DNA from: an uncultured Saprospiraceae bacterium | Lineage (GTDB): Bacteria > Bacteroidota > Bacteroidia > Chitinophagales > Saprospiraceae | DNA length: 39,487 nucleotides | Assembly: GCA_938015805.1 (NCBI GenBank) | Contig: CALLXF010000110.1 | Span: forward strand, 1 to 39,487 | Direction of reading: 5' to 3' | Shown here: piece after piece, positions 7,830-16,308 of the stretch | Numbering within the stretch: position 1 is the stretch's first letter | How the letters are laid out: the number at the start of each line of letters is the position of its first letter | The notes under the pieces: generated by a model | Databases searched by the model: none | What the model was told of the DNA's origin: nothing | Seen by the model: only the letters and a program-made list of their open reading frames with translations | Program-made: the position numbers and the translations under genes

Positions 7830-8282
7830 ATGAATAAAAAATTGCAGTTAGAAATACTGTGGCTTTTAGGAACTATTATACTCGCCTCTCTCGTTTTACT
7901 TCCGATCTATCAGAATGAAAAAGGATTTGAATTTTATGGTTATAACATCGGCTTTATAATCGTATTCGTCACCTTTGTGAGGTATATTTTTCTTCTCAAG
8001 TACAGTTTTTTGGAAAGACAAAAGTGGCCAAAAGGAATTCTTTTTTTTCTATGCATTCCGATATTTTTTTTGCTACTCGAGGGACTTTTTACATTCCAGA
8101 CTTTTCTCGATGAGCATGGGATGACAGAGATTTACGATCATCTAAGTTTTCAAAGGCAAAAAAACCTAGCTACTTACACCCGTAATGAAATGATATTTTT
8201 TGGGGTAAGTAGTCTCATGGTTACGGTGATATTACCGATCAGATTACTCATCTCTTATTGGAGAGATATAAACATAAAATAA
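7830..8282 (+). CDS. Four-helix membrane protein, unknown function
   Basis: The ATG at 7830 gives 150 residues (MNKKLQLEILWLLG...); a GTG at 7782 would add 16 unconvincing residues. Four hydrophobic segments are visible: LLGTIILASLVLLPI, GFIIVFVTFVRYIFLL, GILFFLCIPIFFLLL, and FFGVSSLMVTVILPIRLLI. It ends with SYWRDINIK. I do not recognise a named family. Its stop codon overlaps the start of the AhpD-like gene (TAATG), so the two are translationally coupled and continue into rnr. Confidence 0.75.
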   Translation: MNKKLQLEILWLLGTIILASLVLLPIYQNEKGFEFYGYNIGFIIVFVTFVRYIFLLKYSFLERQKWPKGILFFLCIPIFFLLLEGLFTFQTFLDEHGMTEIYDHLSFQRQKNLATYTRNEMIFFGVSSLMVTVILPIRLLISYWRDINIK

Positions 8283-8638
8283 TGAGTCAGATAAAAGAAT
8301 TTAATGACTACAGAAAGAGAATGAACGATGTCATTCTAGAAAAAGATAATAAAGTTTTAAAACGATTTTTTAGTCTAGATAATCAGACTTACACAGAGGG
8401 TGCTCTCGATGTAAAAACTAAAGAATTACTAGGTCTAGTAGCATCCATGGTATTACGATGTGATGATTGTATAAAGTATCACTTAGGTACAGCCCATGAG
8501 TTAGGCACGACTACAGAAGAAGTATATGAGGTGTTTTCTATTGCAAATTTAGTAGGAGGATCGATATGTATTCCACATACTAGAAGAGGAGCAGAATATT
8601 GGGAAGAATTAGAAAACGAAAAAAATAATGAAGAGTAG
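8282..8638 (+). CDS. Carboxymuconolactone decarboxylase/AhpD-like protein
   Basis: 118 residues from the ATG at 8282, which shares its A with the previous stop codon. It has the CMD-family core with the AhpD-type motif CDDCIKYHLGTAHELG, i.e. Cys60-x2-Cys63 and His67, followed by GGSICIPHTRRGAEYW. Members with both cysteines act as thiol-disulfide peroxidase partners in the oxidative-stress response; a decarboxylase role is unlikely without a catabolic neighbourhood. No AhpC gene is nearby. The end overlaps rnr by 11 bases. Confidence 0.88.
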   Translation: MSQIKEFNDYRKRMNDVILEKDNKVLKRFFSLDNQTYTEGALDVKTKELLGLVASMVLRCDDCIKYHLGTAHELGTTTEEVYEVFSIANLVGGSICIPHTRRGAEYWEELENEKNNEE

Positions 8639-10859
8639 AAAAAATAAAAACAAACAATTAAATCCTGAGAAATTACAATCTGTAATTTACAGGACGCTTG
8701 TAAATAATCCTAAAAAAAGGATGAATGCAAAGCAGATCATCATGAAACAGAAGCTGGGGAATTCTTACGCTTCCGCGAATGAGGCTCTCAAAATATTAGA
8801 GCAACAAAATAAAATTATCCATGTAAAAGATGGACGGTACAGAATAAATAAAGAAGTTTTGGCGAAAGCCAATAAAGAAAAAGCTGCAAAAAATAAAGAG
8901 TCGCAAATTAGCAACTCCAAATCATCTAAGAATAAAGGTGAAAATCGTACCTCCTCCAGAAGATCTAAAAACACCATGCAAGGTACTGTGGATCTTACTA
9001 GATCCGGTGCAGGATATATTATGGTCGATGAGCTAGATGACGATATCTATGTTCCAGAGAAGTATATGAATGGAGCTTTCCATGGTGATGTCGTAAAAGT
9101 AAGCGTAAACACTAGTGGACGTCGTAGAAAACCAGAAGGTAAAGTAGTAGATGTTATAAAGCGAAGTACAAAAAAACTAATAGGAAAAATAAGTATCCAG
9201 AAAAAATTTGCTGTAGTCCATAACGAAAATGCTCGACTACCTGGCGATATAAATATTTCTACAAAAAATCTTAAAGGAGCAGAAGATGGAGATAATGTAT
9301 TAGTAGAAATAACGGACTGGGGTACCGGCCAGAATAAAGAGATTTGGGGAAAGGTCATTAAGCTACTTGCCGATAATTCTGACTCTGATGTAGCGATGCA
9401 AGCTATTCTTCTGGGACAAGGTTTTGAAATCGATTTCCCAGCAGAGGTTATAGAGGAGACTGCATCGATGTCTGAGGAGATCACTGAGGATGAGGAAGCT
9501 AAAAGAAGAGACTTTAGAAAAGTAACTACTGTCACGATAGATCCAGATACGGCCAGAGATTTTGATGATGCACTTTCGATCCAGAAGCTAGATAACGGAA
9601 ATATAGAAATAGGAATACATATCGCCGATGTAACGCATTATGTAAAACCTAAAACAGCCTTGGACAAAGAAGCATATAACCGATCGACATCGGTGTATCT
9701 AGTGGATCGAGTATGTCCGATGCTTCCAGAAAAATTATCAAATCATCTTTGTTCGCTTGTCCCGCATGTAGATAGATATACTTTCTCCGCTGTATTCCAA
9801 TTTGATGAAAAGTACAAGGTGGTAAACAAATGGTTTGGAAAAGCCATTATCCATTCTGATAGACGATTTTCTTATGAGGAAGCACAGGAGAGATTAGAAT
9901 CTGGAGAAGGAGATTTTGCAGATGAGCTCAGAGAAATGAATAAAATCGCTCTTAAACTCAGAAAAGAGAAATTTAAAAATGGGGCTATCGCTTTTGAGTC
10001 CGATGAGATAAAATTTAAACTTGATGAAAATGCAAAACCAATCGGTCTTTATGTAAAGCAGCGTAAAGATGCTCATATGCTTGTAGAGGATTTTATGTTA
10101 CTAGCAAATAAGCAAGTTGCATTATACATAGCAAAAAAACCAGGTGCTGAAGTACCCTATGTTTATAGAATTCATGACGAACCAAATCAAGAAAAACTTC
10201 AGGAGTTTGCCTTGTTTGCAAAAGAGCTAGGGGTGAAAATGAAAGTAGATACACCAGATCAGGTTTCTAAATCTTTTAATACTCTGGCTAAAAAAGCTAA
10301 GGAAAACGAACAGTTAAAAATGCTAGAACCTCTGGCGATACGGACGATGGCAAAAGCGGTTTACTCTACAGAGAATATCGGGCATTACGGATTAGCTTTT
10401 GAGTATTATGCTCACTTTACTTCGCCGATTAGGAGATATGCTGATGTACTGGTGCATAGAATTCTGGAACAAAACCTAGAAGAGGCGACTAGATTTAATA
10501 AAGAAAAACTTGAGGCTAAGTGTAAATATATTTCTTTACAAGAGCGTAAAGCAAATATCGCAGAGCGGGACTCTATAAAGTATAAGCAAGTAGAATATCT
10601 ACTGGATCGAGTAGGAGAAGATTTTGAAGCTAGAGTGTCGGGTATTATAGACCGTGGAATTTTTGTGCAGTTAGTAGAATCTAGAGCAGAGTCCATGATC
10701 TCTTTTACAGAGCTCGGAGACTATTTTGTAATAGATGAGAACCGTATGAAAGCAAAGTCTAGCAAAACAGGCAAAACATATACTATGGGAGATACCTTAA
10801 AAGTAAAACTTGTAAAAGCCGATCTAGAAAGTAGTAAAATCGATGTAGATATAGTATAG
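8628..10859 (+). CDS. rnr: Ribonuclease R
   Basis: 743 residues, a normal RNase R length. A 3'-5' exoribonuclease that degrades structured RNA and takes part in rRNA quality control. Domains in order: an N-terminal winged-helix-like part (NNPKKRMNAKQIIMK), a Lys-rich linker (about 85-115), cold-shock domains (about 116-275), the RNB catalytic domain, and an S1 domain (ARVSGIIDRGIFVQLVE) at the end. The RNB active site is seen as IDPDTARDFDDA with Asp305, 311, 313 and 314 in the correct spacing. Last gene of a three-gene run, followed by a bidirectional terminator. Confidence 0.97.
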   Translation: MKSRKNKNKQLNPEKLQSVIYRTLVNNPKKRMNAKQIIMKQKLGNSYASANEALKILEQQNKIIHVKDGRYRINKEVLAKANKEKAAKNKESQISNSKSSKNKGENRTSSRRSKNTMQGTVDLTRSGAGYIMVDELDDDIYVPEKYMNGAFHGDVVKVSVNTSGRRRKPEGKVVDVIKRSTKKLIGKISIQKKFAVVHNENARLPGDINISTKNLKGAEDGDNVLVEITDWGTGQNKEIWGKVIKLLADNSDSDVAMQAILLGQGFEIDFPAEVIEETASMSEEITEDEEAKRRDFRKVTTVTIDPDTARDFDDALSIQKLDNGNIEIGIHIADVTHYVKPKTALDKEAYNRSTSVYLVDRVCPMLPEKLSNHLCSLVPHVDRYTFSAVFQFDEKYKVVNKWFGKAIIHSDRRFSYEEAQERLESGEGDFADELREMNKIALKLRKEKFKNGAIAFESDEIKFKLDENAKPIGLYVKQRKDAHMLVEDFMLLANKQVALYIAKKPGAEVPYVYRIHDEPNQEKLQEFALFAKELGVKMKVDTPDQVSKSFNTLAKKAKENEQLKMLEPLAIRTMAKAVYSTENIGHYGLAFEYYAHFTSPIRRYADVLVHRILEQNLEEATRFNKEKLEAKCKYISLQERKANIAERDSIKYKQVEYLLDRVGEDFEARVSGIIDRGIFVQLVESRAESMISFTELGDYFVIDENRMKAKSSKTGKTYTMGDTLKVKLVKADLESSKIDVDIV

Positions 10860-10880
10860 GATTAAGAAGCTTAATAGAAT

Positions 10881-10921
10881 AAAAAAGAAATGCAACTCCA
10901 GTTTCCTGAGAGTTGCATTTT
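10881..10921. terminator. Bidirectional terminator between rnr and the DUF4252-T9SS gene
   Basis: A perfect 11-base-pair stem (10888-10898 with 10910-10920, AAATGCAACTC/GAGTTGCATTT) has an 11-base loop. The plus strand ends in a short TTTT; the minus strand reads into TTTCTTTTTT. It serves the two converging genes. Confidence 0.85.
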
Positions 10922-10950
10922 AACTTTTAAGCGGGCTAGAAATAATATTA

Positions 10951-11712
10951 TTATTCTACCACTACTATTTTCTTTTTAACACTCACGCCTTCTTTCTCTA
11001 CATTTACAAAATACATTCCTGGTGCTAAACCATCTGCTTGTAAATTCTGGGTTCCACTTCTAGTACTGTACGTTTTTACTAAAGCTCCCTTGTCATTTAC
11101 TAGCGTCACTTTTGCACCTTCTAGTTCATCAGGTAATTCTAGTGTAAAATCTCCATTTCCTCTGATCGGATTAGGATAAACTTTAACAGCAGTTACGTCA
11201 TAGGTTTCGATGGTCTCCATTTTATTAAAACCATCCATCTGTATCTGAGATGCCATTTTTCCGATTTGCTCTAGGTCCATATTTCCAGTAAGTGAGAATA
11301 CTAGAAAACCATTTTCTGGGGTTCCGATCCCTACGATCTCATGAACGATATCATTAGACTCATCGATATATAAGGCAAAATTTCCTTCTTCTGATCTGAT
11401 TTTTACTAACTCTTCAAAATCTTCATCTATGTAACTTAGACCATTTTTGTAAGCTGCTTTAGGATCATCGATTTCTTTCATCATCACTAAAACAAATTCG
11501 TTAATGGAAGAAGCAAAATTTGCAAGTTCATCCATATCTTCATTTCCTGTTTCGGTAAAGTGTTTTGCATACCCAAACATTTTGCCAGTAACATTGACTA
11601 CCGTTGCATTTTCTGCCTCGTAAAGATCTTGGAATTTTTCTTCTACTATATTCTGACCGAATAAAGCACTACCTAACAATAAGAAGCAAAAAGAAAGCAT
11701 GTAATTTTTCAT
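10951..11712 (-). CDS. DUF4252-like protein with T9SS sorting domain
   Basis: 253 residues: signal peptide (MKNYMLSFCFLLLGSALFGQ), a DUF4252-like domain at about 21-165 (NIVEEKFQDLY, GFLVFSLTGNMDLEQIGKMA), and a type A T9SS sorting domain at about 177-253 (VKVYPNPIRGNGDFTLELP to GMYFVNVEKEGVSVKKKIVV). DUF4252 proteins are usually small periplasmic or lipoprotein-type proteins of unknown function; here the domain is destined for the cell surface or medium. The DUF4252 call rests on overall pattern and is less certain than the sorting domain. Confidence 0.82.
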   Translation of the reverse strand: MKNYMLSFCFLLLGSALFGQNIVEEKFQDLYEAENATVVNVTGKMFGYAKHFTETGNEDMDELANFASSINEFVLVMMKEIDDPKAAYKNGLSYIDEDFEELVKIRSEEGNFALYIDESNDIVHEIVGIGTPENGFLVFSLTGNMDLEQIGKMASQIQMDGFNKMETIETYDVTAVKVYPNPIRGNGDFTLELPDELEGAKVTLVNDKGALVKTYSTRSGTQNLQADGLAPGMYFVNVEKEGVSVKKKIVVVE

Positions 11713-11865
11713 TGTATTTAATTTTATTGTTGAATAATAACGTCAGTCATTACGATCTATCGACGGGACTATATTTAAATCTGTTACGGAAATCTTAAAA
11801 TTATCTACCAACGCATCCTTTTTTAACATTAAGAGTATTGATTATCCGATCGAGTAAAACCTTAG

Positions 11866-12471
11866 TTATTCTTTTTCTAAAAGTCTTCTGAGCTTCTTTA
11901 GAGATTTAAAAGGGGTCTCTGTTACTTTGGAATTTGCGATCCAGGCAGGAACATTTCCAGAGGGATCCATGTGAGCAATATGTTTGATAAATGTCTTATT
12001 ACTTCCAGCGTTTATGATGATCCACATGCTAGTCATCTTTTTTACTGGGACAAAACTTTTTTTCTTAGTTTCTCCTGGTATCAGAGCAGTTGTGATTTCG
12101 TATGAACCCATTTCTACTGGTAAAACTTTGCTATTTACTTTGGCTCTTCTTTTAGATACGGGCCACGGGAAACTAAATTCCAAGTAATATTCAGCTTCGT
12201 TTTCGGAAATTCTTTTGATTTCGGTTACATTTTCTATCCCGTCGTAATAAGTAGTAATAGCATCTAAATCGACTAGTAGATTTTTAACATCTTCTAGCTG
12301 GGCATGGACAGTCATCTCCGCTTTAAATGTTTTAAAATCAGACTCAGGAGTATCTGCTGTCCATATTTTTATACCTTCTTTATTATTTTGTAATTCCCAG
12401 TTGGATTGGCTTAAAGCCAATGAATACATACTTGTAAAACAAAAAAATATTGATAATAACCGAAGTGACAT
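11866..12471 (-). CDS. Secreted START/Bet v1-like lipid-binding domain protein
   Basis: 201 residues from the ATG at 12469-12471; the longer frame would start at a TTG at 12486. The N-terminus is a signal peptide (to about ALSQ). The mature part, NWELQNNKEGIKIWT..., LVDLDAITTYYDGIENVTEI, FPWPVSKRRAKV and the C-terminal WIANSKVTETPFKSLKKLR, follows the START domain pattern of lipid-transfer proteins related to StAR. START domains hold a hydrophobic ligand in a helix-grip pocket; here the ligand is unknown and the location is the periplasm. It is divergent from the DUF819 gene, with about 75 bases between the starts. Confidence 0.85.
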   Translation of the reverse strand: MSLRLLSIFFCFTSMYSLALSQSNWELQNNKEGIKIWTADTPESDFKTFKAEMTVHAQLEDVKNLLVDLDAITTYYDGIENVTEIKRISENEAEYYLEFSFPWPVSKRRAKVNSKVLPVEMGSYEITTALIPGETKKKSFVPVKKMTSMWIIINAGSNKTFIKHIAHMDPSGNVPAWIANSKVTETPFKSLKKLRRLLEKE

Positions 12472-12545
12472 ATCTACTAAACGCAAAAATTAAAGTAATG
12501 TGTCATTGCAAATTGATATATTCGACCTAACTACTACTTGATATA

Positions 12546-13955
12546 ATGAAAACTTTATTTGTACTTAGCTATACGCCGGTCTTTACTAGTGATGCTGTAG
12601 TCCTCGGAATTTTGATGATTACGTTGGCTTTGATTTTTTATACTTCATCTCTTAATAGCCCAGGATGGAAAAAATTTTACACCTTCATTCCATCTTTATT
12701 ACTCTGCTATTTTATTCCCGCATTTTTAAATTGGCCTCTAGGCTTGATAGCTCCGCATTGGTTTACGGATGGATTTGCAGATTTTGTTGCTCAAAATAAT
12801 CTTGCAATAGATCCCAGTATGAGTTATGATCAGATCGTTGGATTTCTGGATGATAAGGGTTTTACTAAATCAGATTATGGTCAGCACACAGGACACTTAA
12901 ATTTATATTACGTCGCGTCGAGATACTTACTGCCTGCAAGTTTGATATTATTTTGTTTAGGTATAGATTTTAAAGGATTGATAAATCTAGGTCCTAAGTC
13001 ATTGATTATGTTTTTAGCAGCGACAGTAGGGATTATTATAGGTGGACCTATTGCCTTGTTAGTTGTCAGTGCTATTTCTCCAGATCTACTAGGAGCAAAT
13101 CCTACAGAAGTCTGGAAAGGATTATCAACTGTAGCGGGTAGCTGGATCGGAGGAGGAGCAAATCAGACTGCGATGAAAGAAATTTACGAGGTCAGTGATA
13201 ACCTGTTTGGTACGATGATCACAGTGGATGTGGTCGTGGCTAATATCTGGATGGGTCTATTATTATTCGGAGCAGGACGATCAGACAGGATTGATAATTG
13301 GATGAAGGCTGATAATTCTGCTATTACAGATTTAAAAAATAAGATCGAAGATTACCGTGCAAGTATTGCGGAGATTCCGTCTACGACTAGCTTATTTATT
13401 TTGATGTCTGTTGCGTTTGGAGGGGTGGCTTTAGCTCACTTTGGAATGGATATCATTGCTCCATGGATGGGCAATTTTAAAGAGACATTGGATGGTATCG
13501 GTTTGAGTTCGCTGATGTCTAAATTTTTCTGGTTGGTGGTGATATCGACTACCTTTGGGTTAACCTTATCATTTACTAAGGCTCGGAAGTTAGAAGGAGT
13601 CGGAGCATCTAAATGGGGATCTATTTTTATCTATATACTAGTAGCTACCATAGGTATGAAAATGAATCTAGGAGAAGTATTTGCAAACTTAGGATTATTT
13701 GCGGTGGGCATCACTTGGATGCTAGTTCATGTTATTATTTTACTTACGGTAGCTTATTTGATAAAAGCACCATTCTTCTTTGTAGCAGTGGGAAGTCAGG
13801 CAAATATTGGAGGTGCAGCATCCGCACCTATTGTAGCTTCGGCCTTTAGTCCTAGTTTAGCACCGGTAGGGGTTTTGATGGCTGTTTTGGGATATGCTCT
13901 CGGAACATATGGTGCGATTATCTGTGCGACTTTGATGAAAATGGTCAGTGGGTAA
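12546..13955 (+). CDS. DUF819 family membrane protein (YjcL-like)
   Basis: 469 residues with about ten or eleven membrane segments. Two Gly-rich stretches, GSWIGGGANQTA and GSQANIGGAASAPIVA, occupy comparable positions in the two halves, suggesting an internally duplicated transporter with paired pore or substrate loops. This is the DUF819 family, predicted to be transporters related to sodium-driven exchangers; the substrate is unknown. The residues between the halves (about 245-280) are charged and cytoplasmic. Single-gene unit on present evidence. Confidence 0.85.
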   Translation: MKTLFVLSYTPVFTSDAVVLGILMITLALIFYTSSLNSPGWKKFYTFIPSLLLCYFIPAFLNWPLGLIAPHWFTDGFADFVAQNNLAIDPSMSYDQIVGFLDDKGFTKSDYGQHTGHLNLYYVASRYLLPASLILFCLGIDFKGLINLGPKSLIMFLAATVGIIIGGPIALLVVSAISPDLLGANPTEVWKGLSTVAGSWIGGGANQTAMKEIYEVSDNLFGTMITVDVVVANIWMGLLLFGAGRSDRIDNWMKADNSAITDLKNKIEDYRASIAEIPSTTSLFILMSVAFGGVALAHFGMDIIAPWMGNFKETLDGIGLSSLMSKFFWLVVISTTFGLTLSFTKARKLEGVGASKWGSIFIYILVATIGMKMNLGEVFANLGLFAVGITWMLVHVIILLTVAYLIKAPFFFVAVGSQANIGGAASAPIVASAFSPSLAPVGVLMAVLGYALGTYGAIICATLMKMVSG

Positions 13956-14032
13956 GCATAAATTGCTAAGTATGAGGAACTTGTAGTTTAGTTATATAAG
14001 GGTTAAAACCCAATTATAAGGCGAAAATTGAC

Positions 14033-14040
14033 TATCTTTG
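14033..14040 (+). promoter_or_regulatory. -7 element of the GT5-like/DUF4270/glmS/DUF4290 operon
   Basis: TATCTTTG matches TAnnTTTG exactly and is followed by GCACTCC, like the rpsF promoter. The -33 region (about 14009-14013) has no good TTG; instead a perfect GGGTT-AA-AACCC repeat at 14000-14011 lies just there. The leader would be about 30 bases. Confidence 0.65.
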
Positions 14041-14076
14041 CACTCCATTTTAAGAGCCTAAACCTTAAATTCCTAT

Positions 14077-14913
14077 ATGAGTAAAAGTAGAGTGCTGTTT
14101 GTTACCCAGGAGATGAATCCATACACCGTTATTACGGAAGTTTCGGACTTGATAAAAAAATTACCTCAGTATACCCATGAAAAAGGGATGGAGGTAAGAA
14201 TTTTGATGCCTAAATACGGATCCATAAACGAAAGAAGACATAGACTACACGAGGTAGTTAGACTTTCTGGAATGAATATCATCGTAGATGATGAAGATTT
14301 TCCATTGATCATAAAAGTTGCTTCTTTACCAGGAGCTAGATTACAAGTCTATTTTTTAGATAATGAGGAGTTCTTTAAAAGAAAATATGTTTTCAATGAT
14401 GAAGACGAAAAACCTTTTACGGATAATGAGGATAGAATGGTATTTTTCTGTAAGTCTGTAATGGAAACTGTCAAGAAATTTGGGTGGCCACCAGATATTA
14501 TCCACTGTCATGGATGGTTAACAAGTCTAGTTCCATTCTATTTAAAAACAGTATATAATGATGATCCTGTTTTTCAAAAGTCTAAAATAGTATACTCTCC
14601 ATACAAGAATGACTACGAAAAAACGTTTACTAATAGATTCCTAGAAATAGCATCGATAAATACACTTACCGAAAAAGACTTAGGTGATTTTAAAGATGGA
14701 GATAATTTATCTTTAGACATAGGAGGTATGAAACACGCAGATGCTCTAGTACTAGGAAGCAATAATGTCTCGGAAGGCGTTTCTAAATATATGGAAGAAG
14801 CGACTGTCCCTAAACTAGAATTTTTAGAAGAGGACGAGCGTTTAACAGCCGTTTACGAATTATACAAATCATTGATTGATGTAGAAGAGGAAGAGGAAGA
14901 AGTTTCTAATTAA
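14077..14913 (+). CDS. Glycogen/starch synthase-like N-terminal domain protein
   Basis: 278 residues, about the length of the N-terminal (GT5) half of glycogen synthase. It shows VLFVTQEMNPY at the start, VRILMPKYGSINERRHRLHE, and IIHCHGWLTSLVPFYL at residues 141-156, matching the HxHDW region. The ADP-glucose-binding KxGGL motif expected near residue 15 is absent: the position reads YTVITEVSDL. The C-terminal catalytic half is also missing, so it is unlikely to make glycogen. It is the first gene of the operon leading to DUF4270, GlmS and DUF4290; a regulatory or envelope role is inferred. Acidic C-terminus (EEEEEE). Confidence 0.85.
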   Translation: MSKSRVLFVTQEMNPYTVITEVSDLIKKLPQYTHEKGMEVRILMPKYGSINERRHRLHEVVRLSGMNIIVDDEDFPLIIKVASLPGARLQVYFLDNEEFFKRKYVFNDEDEKPFTDNEDRMVFFCKSVMETVKKFGWPPDIIHCHGWLTSLVPFYLKTVYNDDPVFQKSKIVYSPYKNDYEKTFTNRFLEIASINTLTEKDLGDFKDGDNLSLDIGGMKHADALVLGSNNVSEGVSKYMEEATVPKLEFLEEDERLTAVYELYKSLIDVEEEEEEVSN

Positions 14914-14954
14914 TTATTAGAAATTTTCCGAAATCTCATTCATAAATTTTAGGT

Positions 14955-16298
14955 ATGAAATTATTTTATCCTTTATCTATCCTTATAGTAATCGGTATAT
15001 TCTTCTCATCTTGTTCGGATGATACTGTCGTAGGAAATGGATTATTTGAAAACGAGGAACTCGGTATAGAGCATATCGATGATTTAGGGATTGCATCTCG
15101 AACGATTAAAGGAGACTCTATTCTTTCTTATTCTTCAGGATCTACCTCTAAACAGACTTATTTATTAGGAAGATTAGAAGACCCGTATTTTGGTATTTCT
15201 ACCGCTGCTGTGTATTTAAATTGTGGAATTTCAGGAAATCTAGATACACCAGATTTTACTGAAGTTACTAATGATGATTTAGATTCTATTGTATTAGCCT
15301 TAAAGTTAGATACGCTTGGATTTTACGGAGATACAGAAGCTACTTTTAATATTAAAGTCTTTAGAATGGAAGAAGATATTAGAGAATTAGATTCTATATT
15401 TTCTAATCAGGATTTTCCAGCTTCTATGTTAGTAGGAGAAATTAGTGATTTTAAACCAGCGGCAAGTGCGACTGATACTTTAAGAATATTAGAAGAAGGC
15501 GAAGAAAAAACTTTTGCGGCAACAGGTCAAATTAGAATTCCTTTAGACATAAGTCTGGCTCAGGAAATTATAAACAATCAGAATGCCGTTCAGAGTGACA
15601 CCTCTTTTATGGAATTAATAAATGGATTTTATGTCGTTGTAGAACCTAGTAGTAGTTCCATGATAGCGGTAGATTTAAGTCCAGTTGCTTACCAATCTAA
15701 ATTATCAGAATTAGCTGTTTTTTATTCTGATTCTTTGAAGTATGGATTTTCTGCGGGTTTAATAAAATCTAGTCGATTTTCTAACGATTACTCGGGAAGT
15801 ACAGTAGAGGAAGCATTAAATGGAGATGTTACATTCGGCGACAGCCTCTTATTTATAGAGTCTATGGCGGGTACGGATGTGGAAATAGAGTTTCCTGAAT
15901 CTTTAACTGATTACAATGATCGCTTATTAAATTTTGCTGAACTAGAGTTAAATGTGGCTAGTTTTATGGATTATAGTGTAGATGATTATCCGTATATAGA
16001 GTTTTTAATTTCGTCAAGTGAGAACGAAGATGGAGAGTTACGAGTTTTAGAAGATTTTGCTTTGAGTAGTAATTCTTTTTTACCGGAGCTTTTAGAAGTC
16101 ACAGAAAATGGAGAAACGATTTTGAGATATAGGATCCCTGTTACTAGATATGTAAAAAACATAATAGAAGGAACAAATTTTGATAACACGCTTACACTTA
16201 ATTCGTTTATCAAAGCAGAAAGACCAAATAGAAGTATCATTTACGGTACCCAACACAGTACTTATCCGTCAAAACTAAGACTGACATTTACTAAATAA
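14955..16298 (+). CDS. DUF4270 family lipoprotein
   Basis: 447 residues with a lipoprotein signal ending FFSSC (Cys20), then Ser/Asp-rich beta-strand-rich sequence with YLLGRLEDPYFG, AVYLNCGISG and a C-terminal GTQHSTYPSKLRLTFTK. This is the DUF4270 family, found in Bacteroidota next to glmS. Its role is unknown; a surface or outer-membrane location is inferred from the signal. It lies 41 bases after the GT5-like gene and 10 before glmS, so it is co-transcribed with both. Confidence 0.88.
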   Translation: MKLFYPLSILIVIGIFFSSCSDDTVVGNGLFENEELGIEHIDDLGIASRTIKGDSILSYSSGSTSKQTYLLGRLEDPYFGISTAAVYLNCGISGNLDTPDFTEVTNDDLDSIVLALKLDTLGFYGDTEATFNIKVFRMEEDIRELDSIFSNQDFPASMLVGEISDFKPAASATDTLRILEEGEEKTFAATGQIRIPLDISLAQEIINNQNAVQSDTSFMELINGFYVVVEPSSSSMIAVDLSPVAYQSKLSELAVFYSDSLKYGFSAGLIKSSRFSNDYSGSTVEEALNGDVTFGDSLLFIESMAGTDVEIEFPESLTDYNDRLLNFAELELNVASFMDYSVDDYPYIEFLISSSENEDGELRVLEDFALSSNSFLPELLEVTENGETILRYRIPVTRYVKNIIEGTNFDNTLTLNSFIKAERPNRSIIYGTQHSTYPSKLRLTFTK

Positions 16299-16308
16299 AT
16301 TTTAAATT

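Noticed and set aside
9047-9535. Long minus-strand frame opposite rnr (162 codons)
   Set aside because: Lies wholly inside the RNase R gene, whose domains are clear; Ser-rich composition typical of antisense reading.
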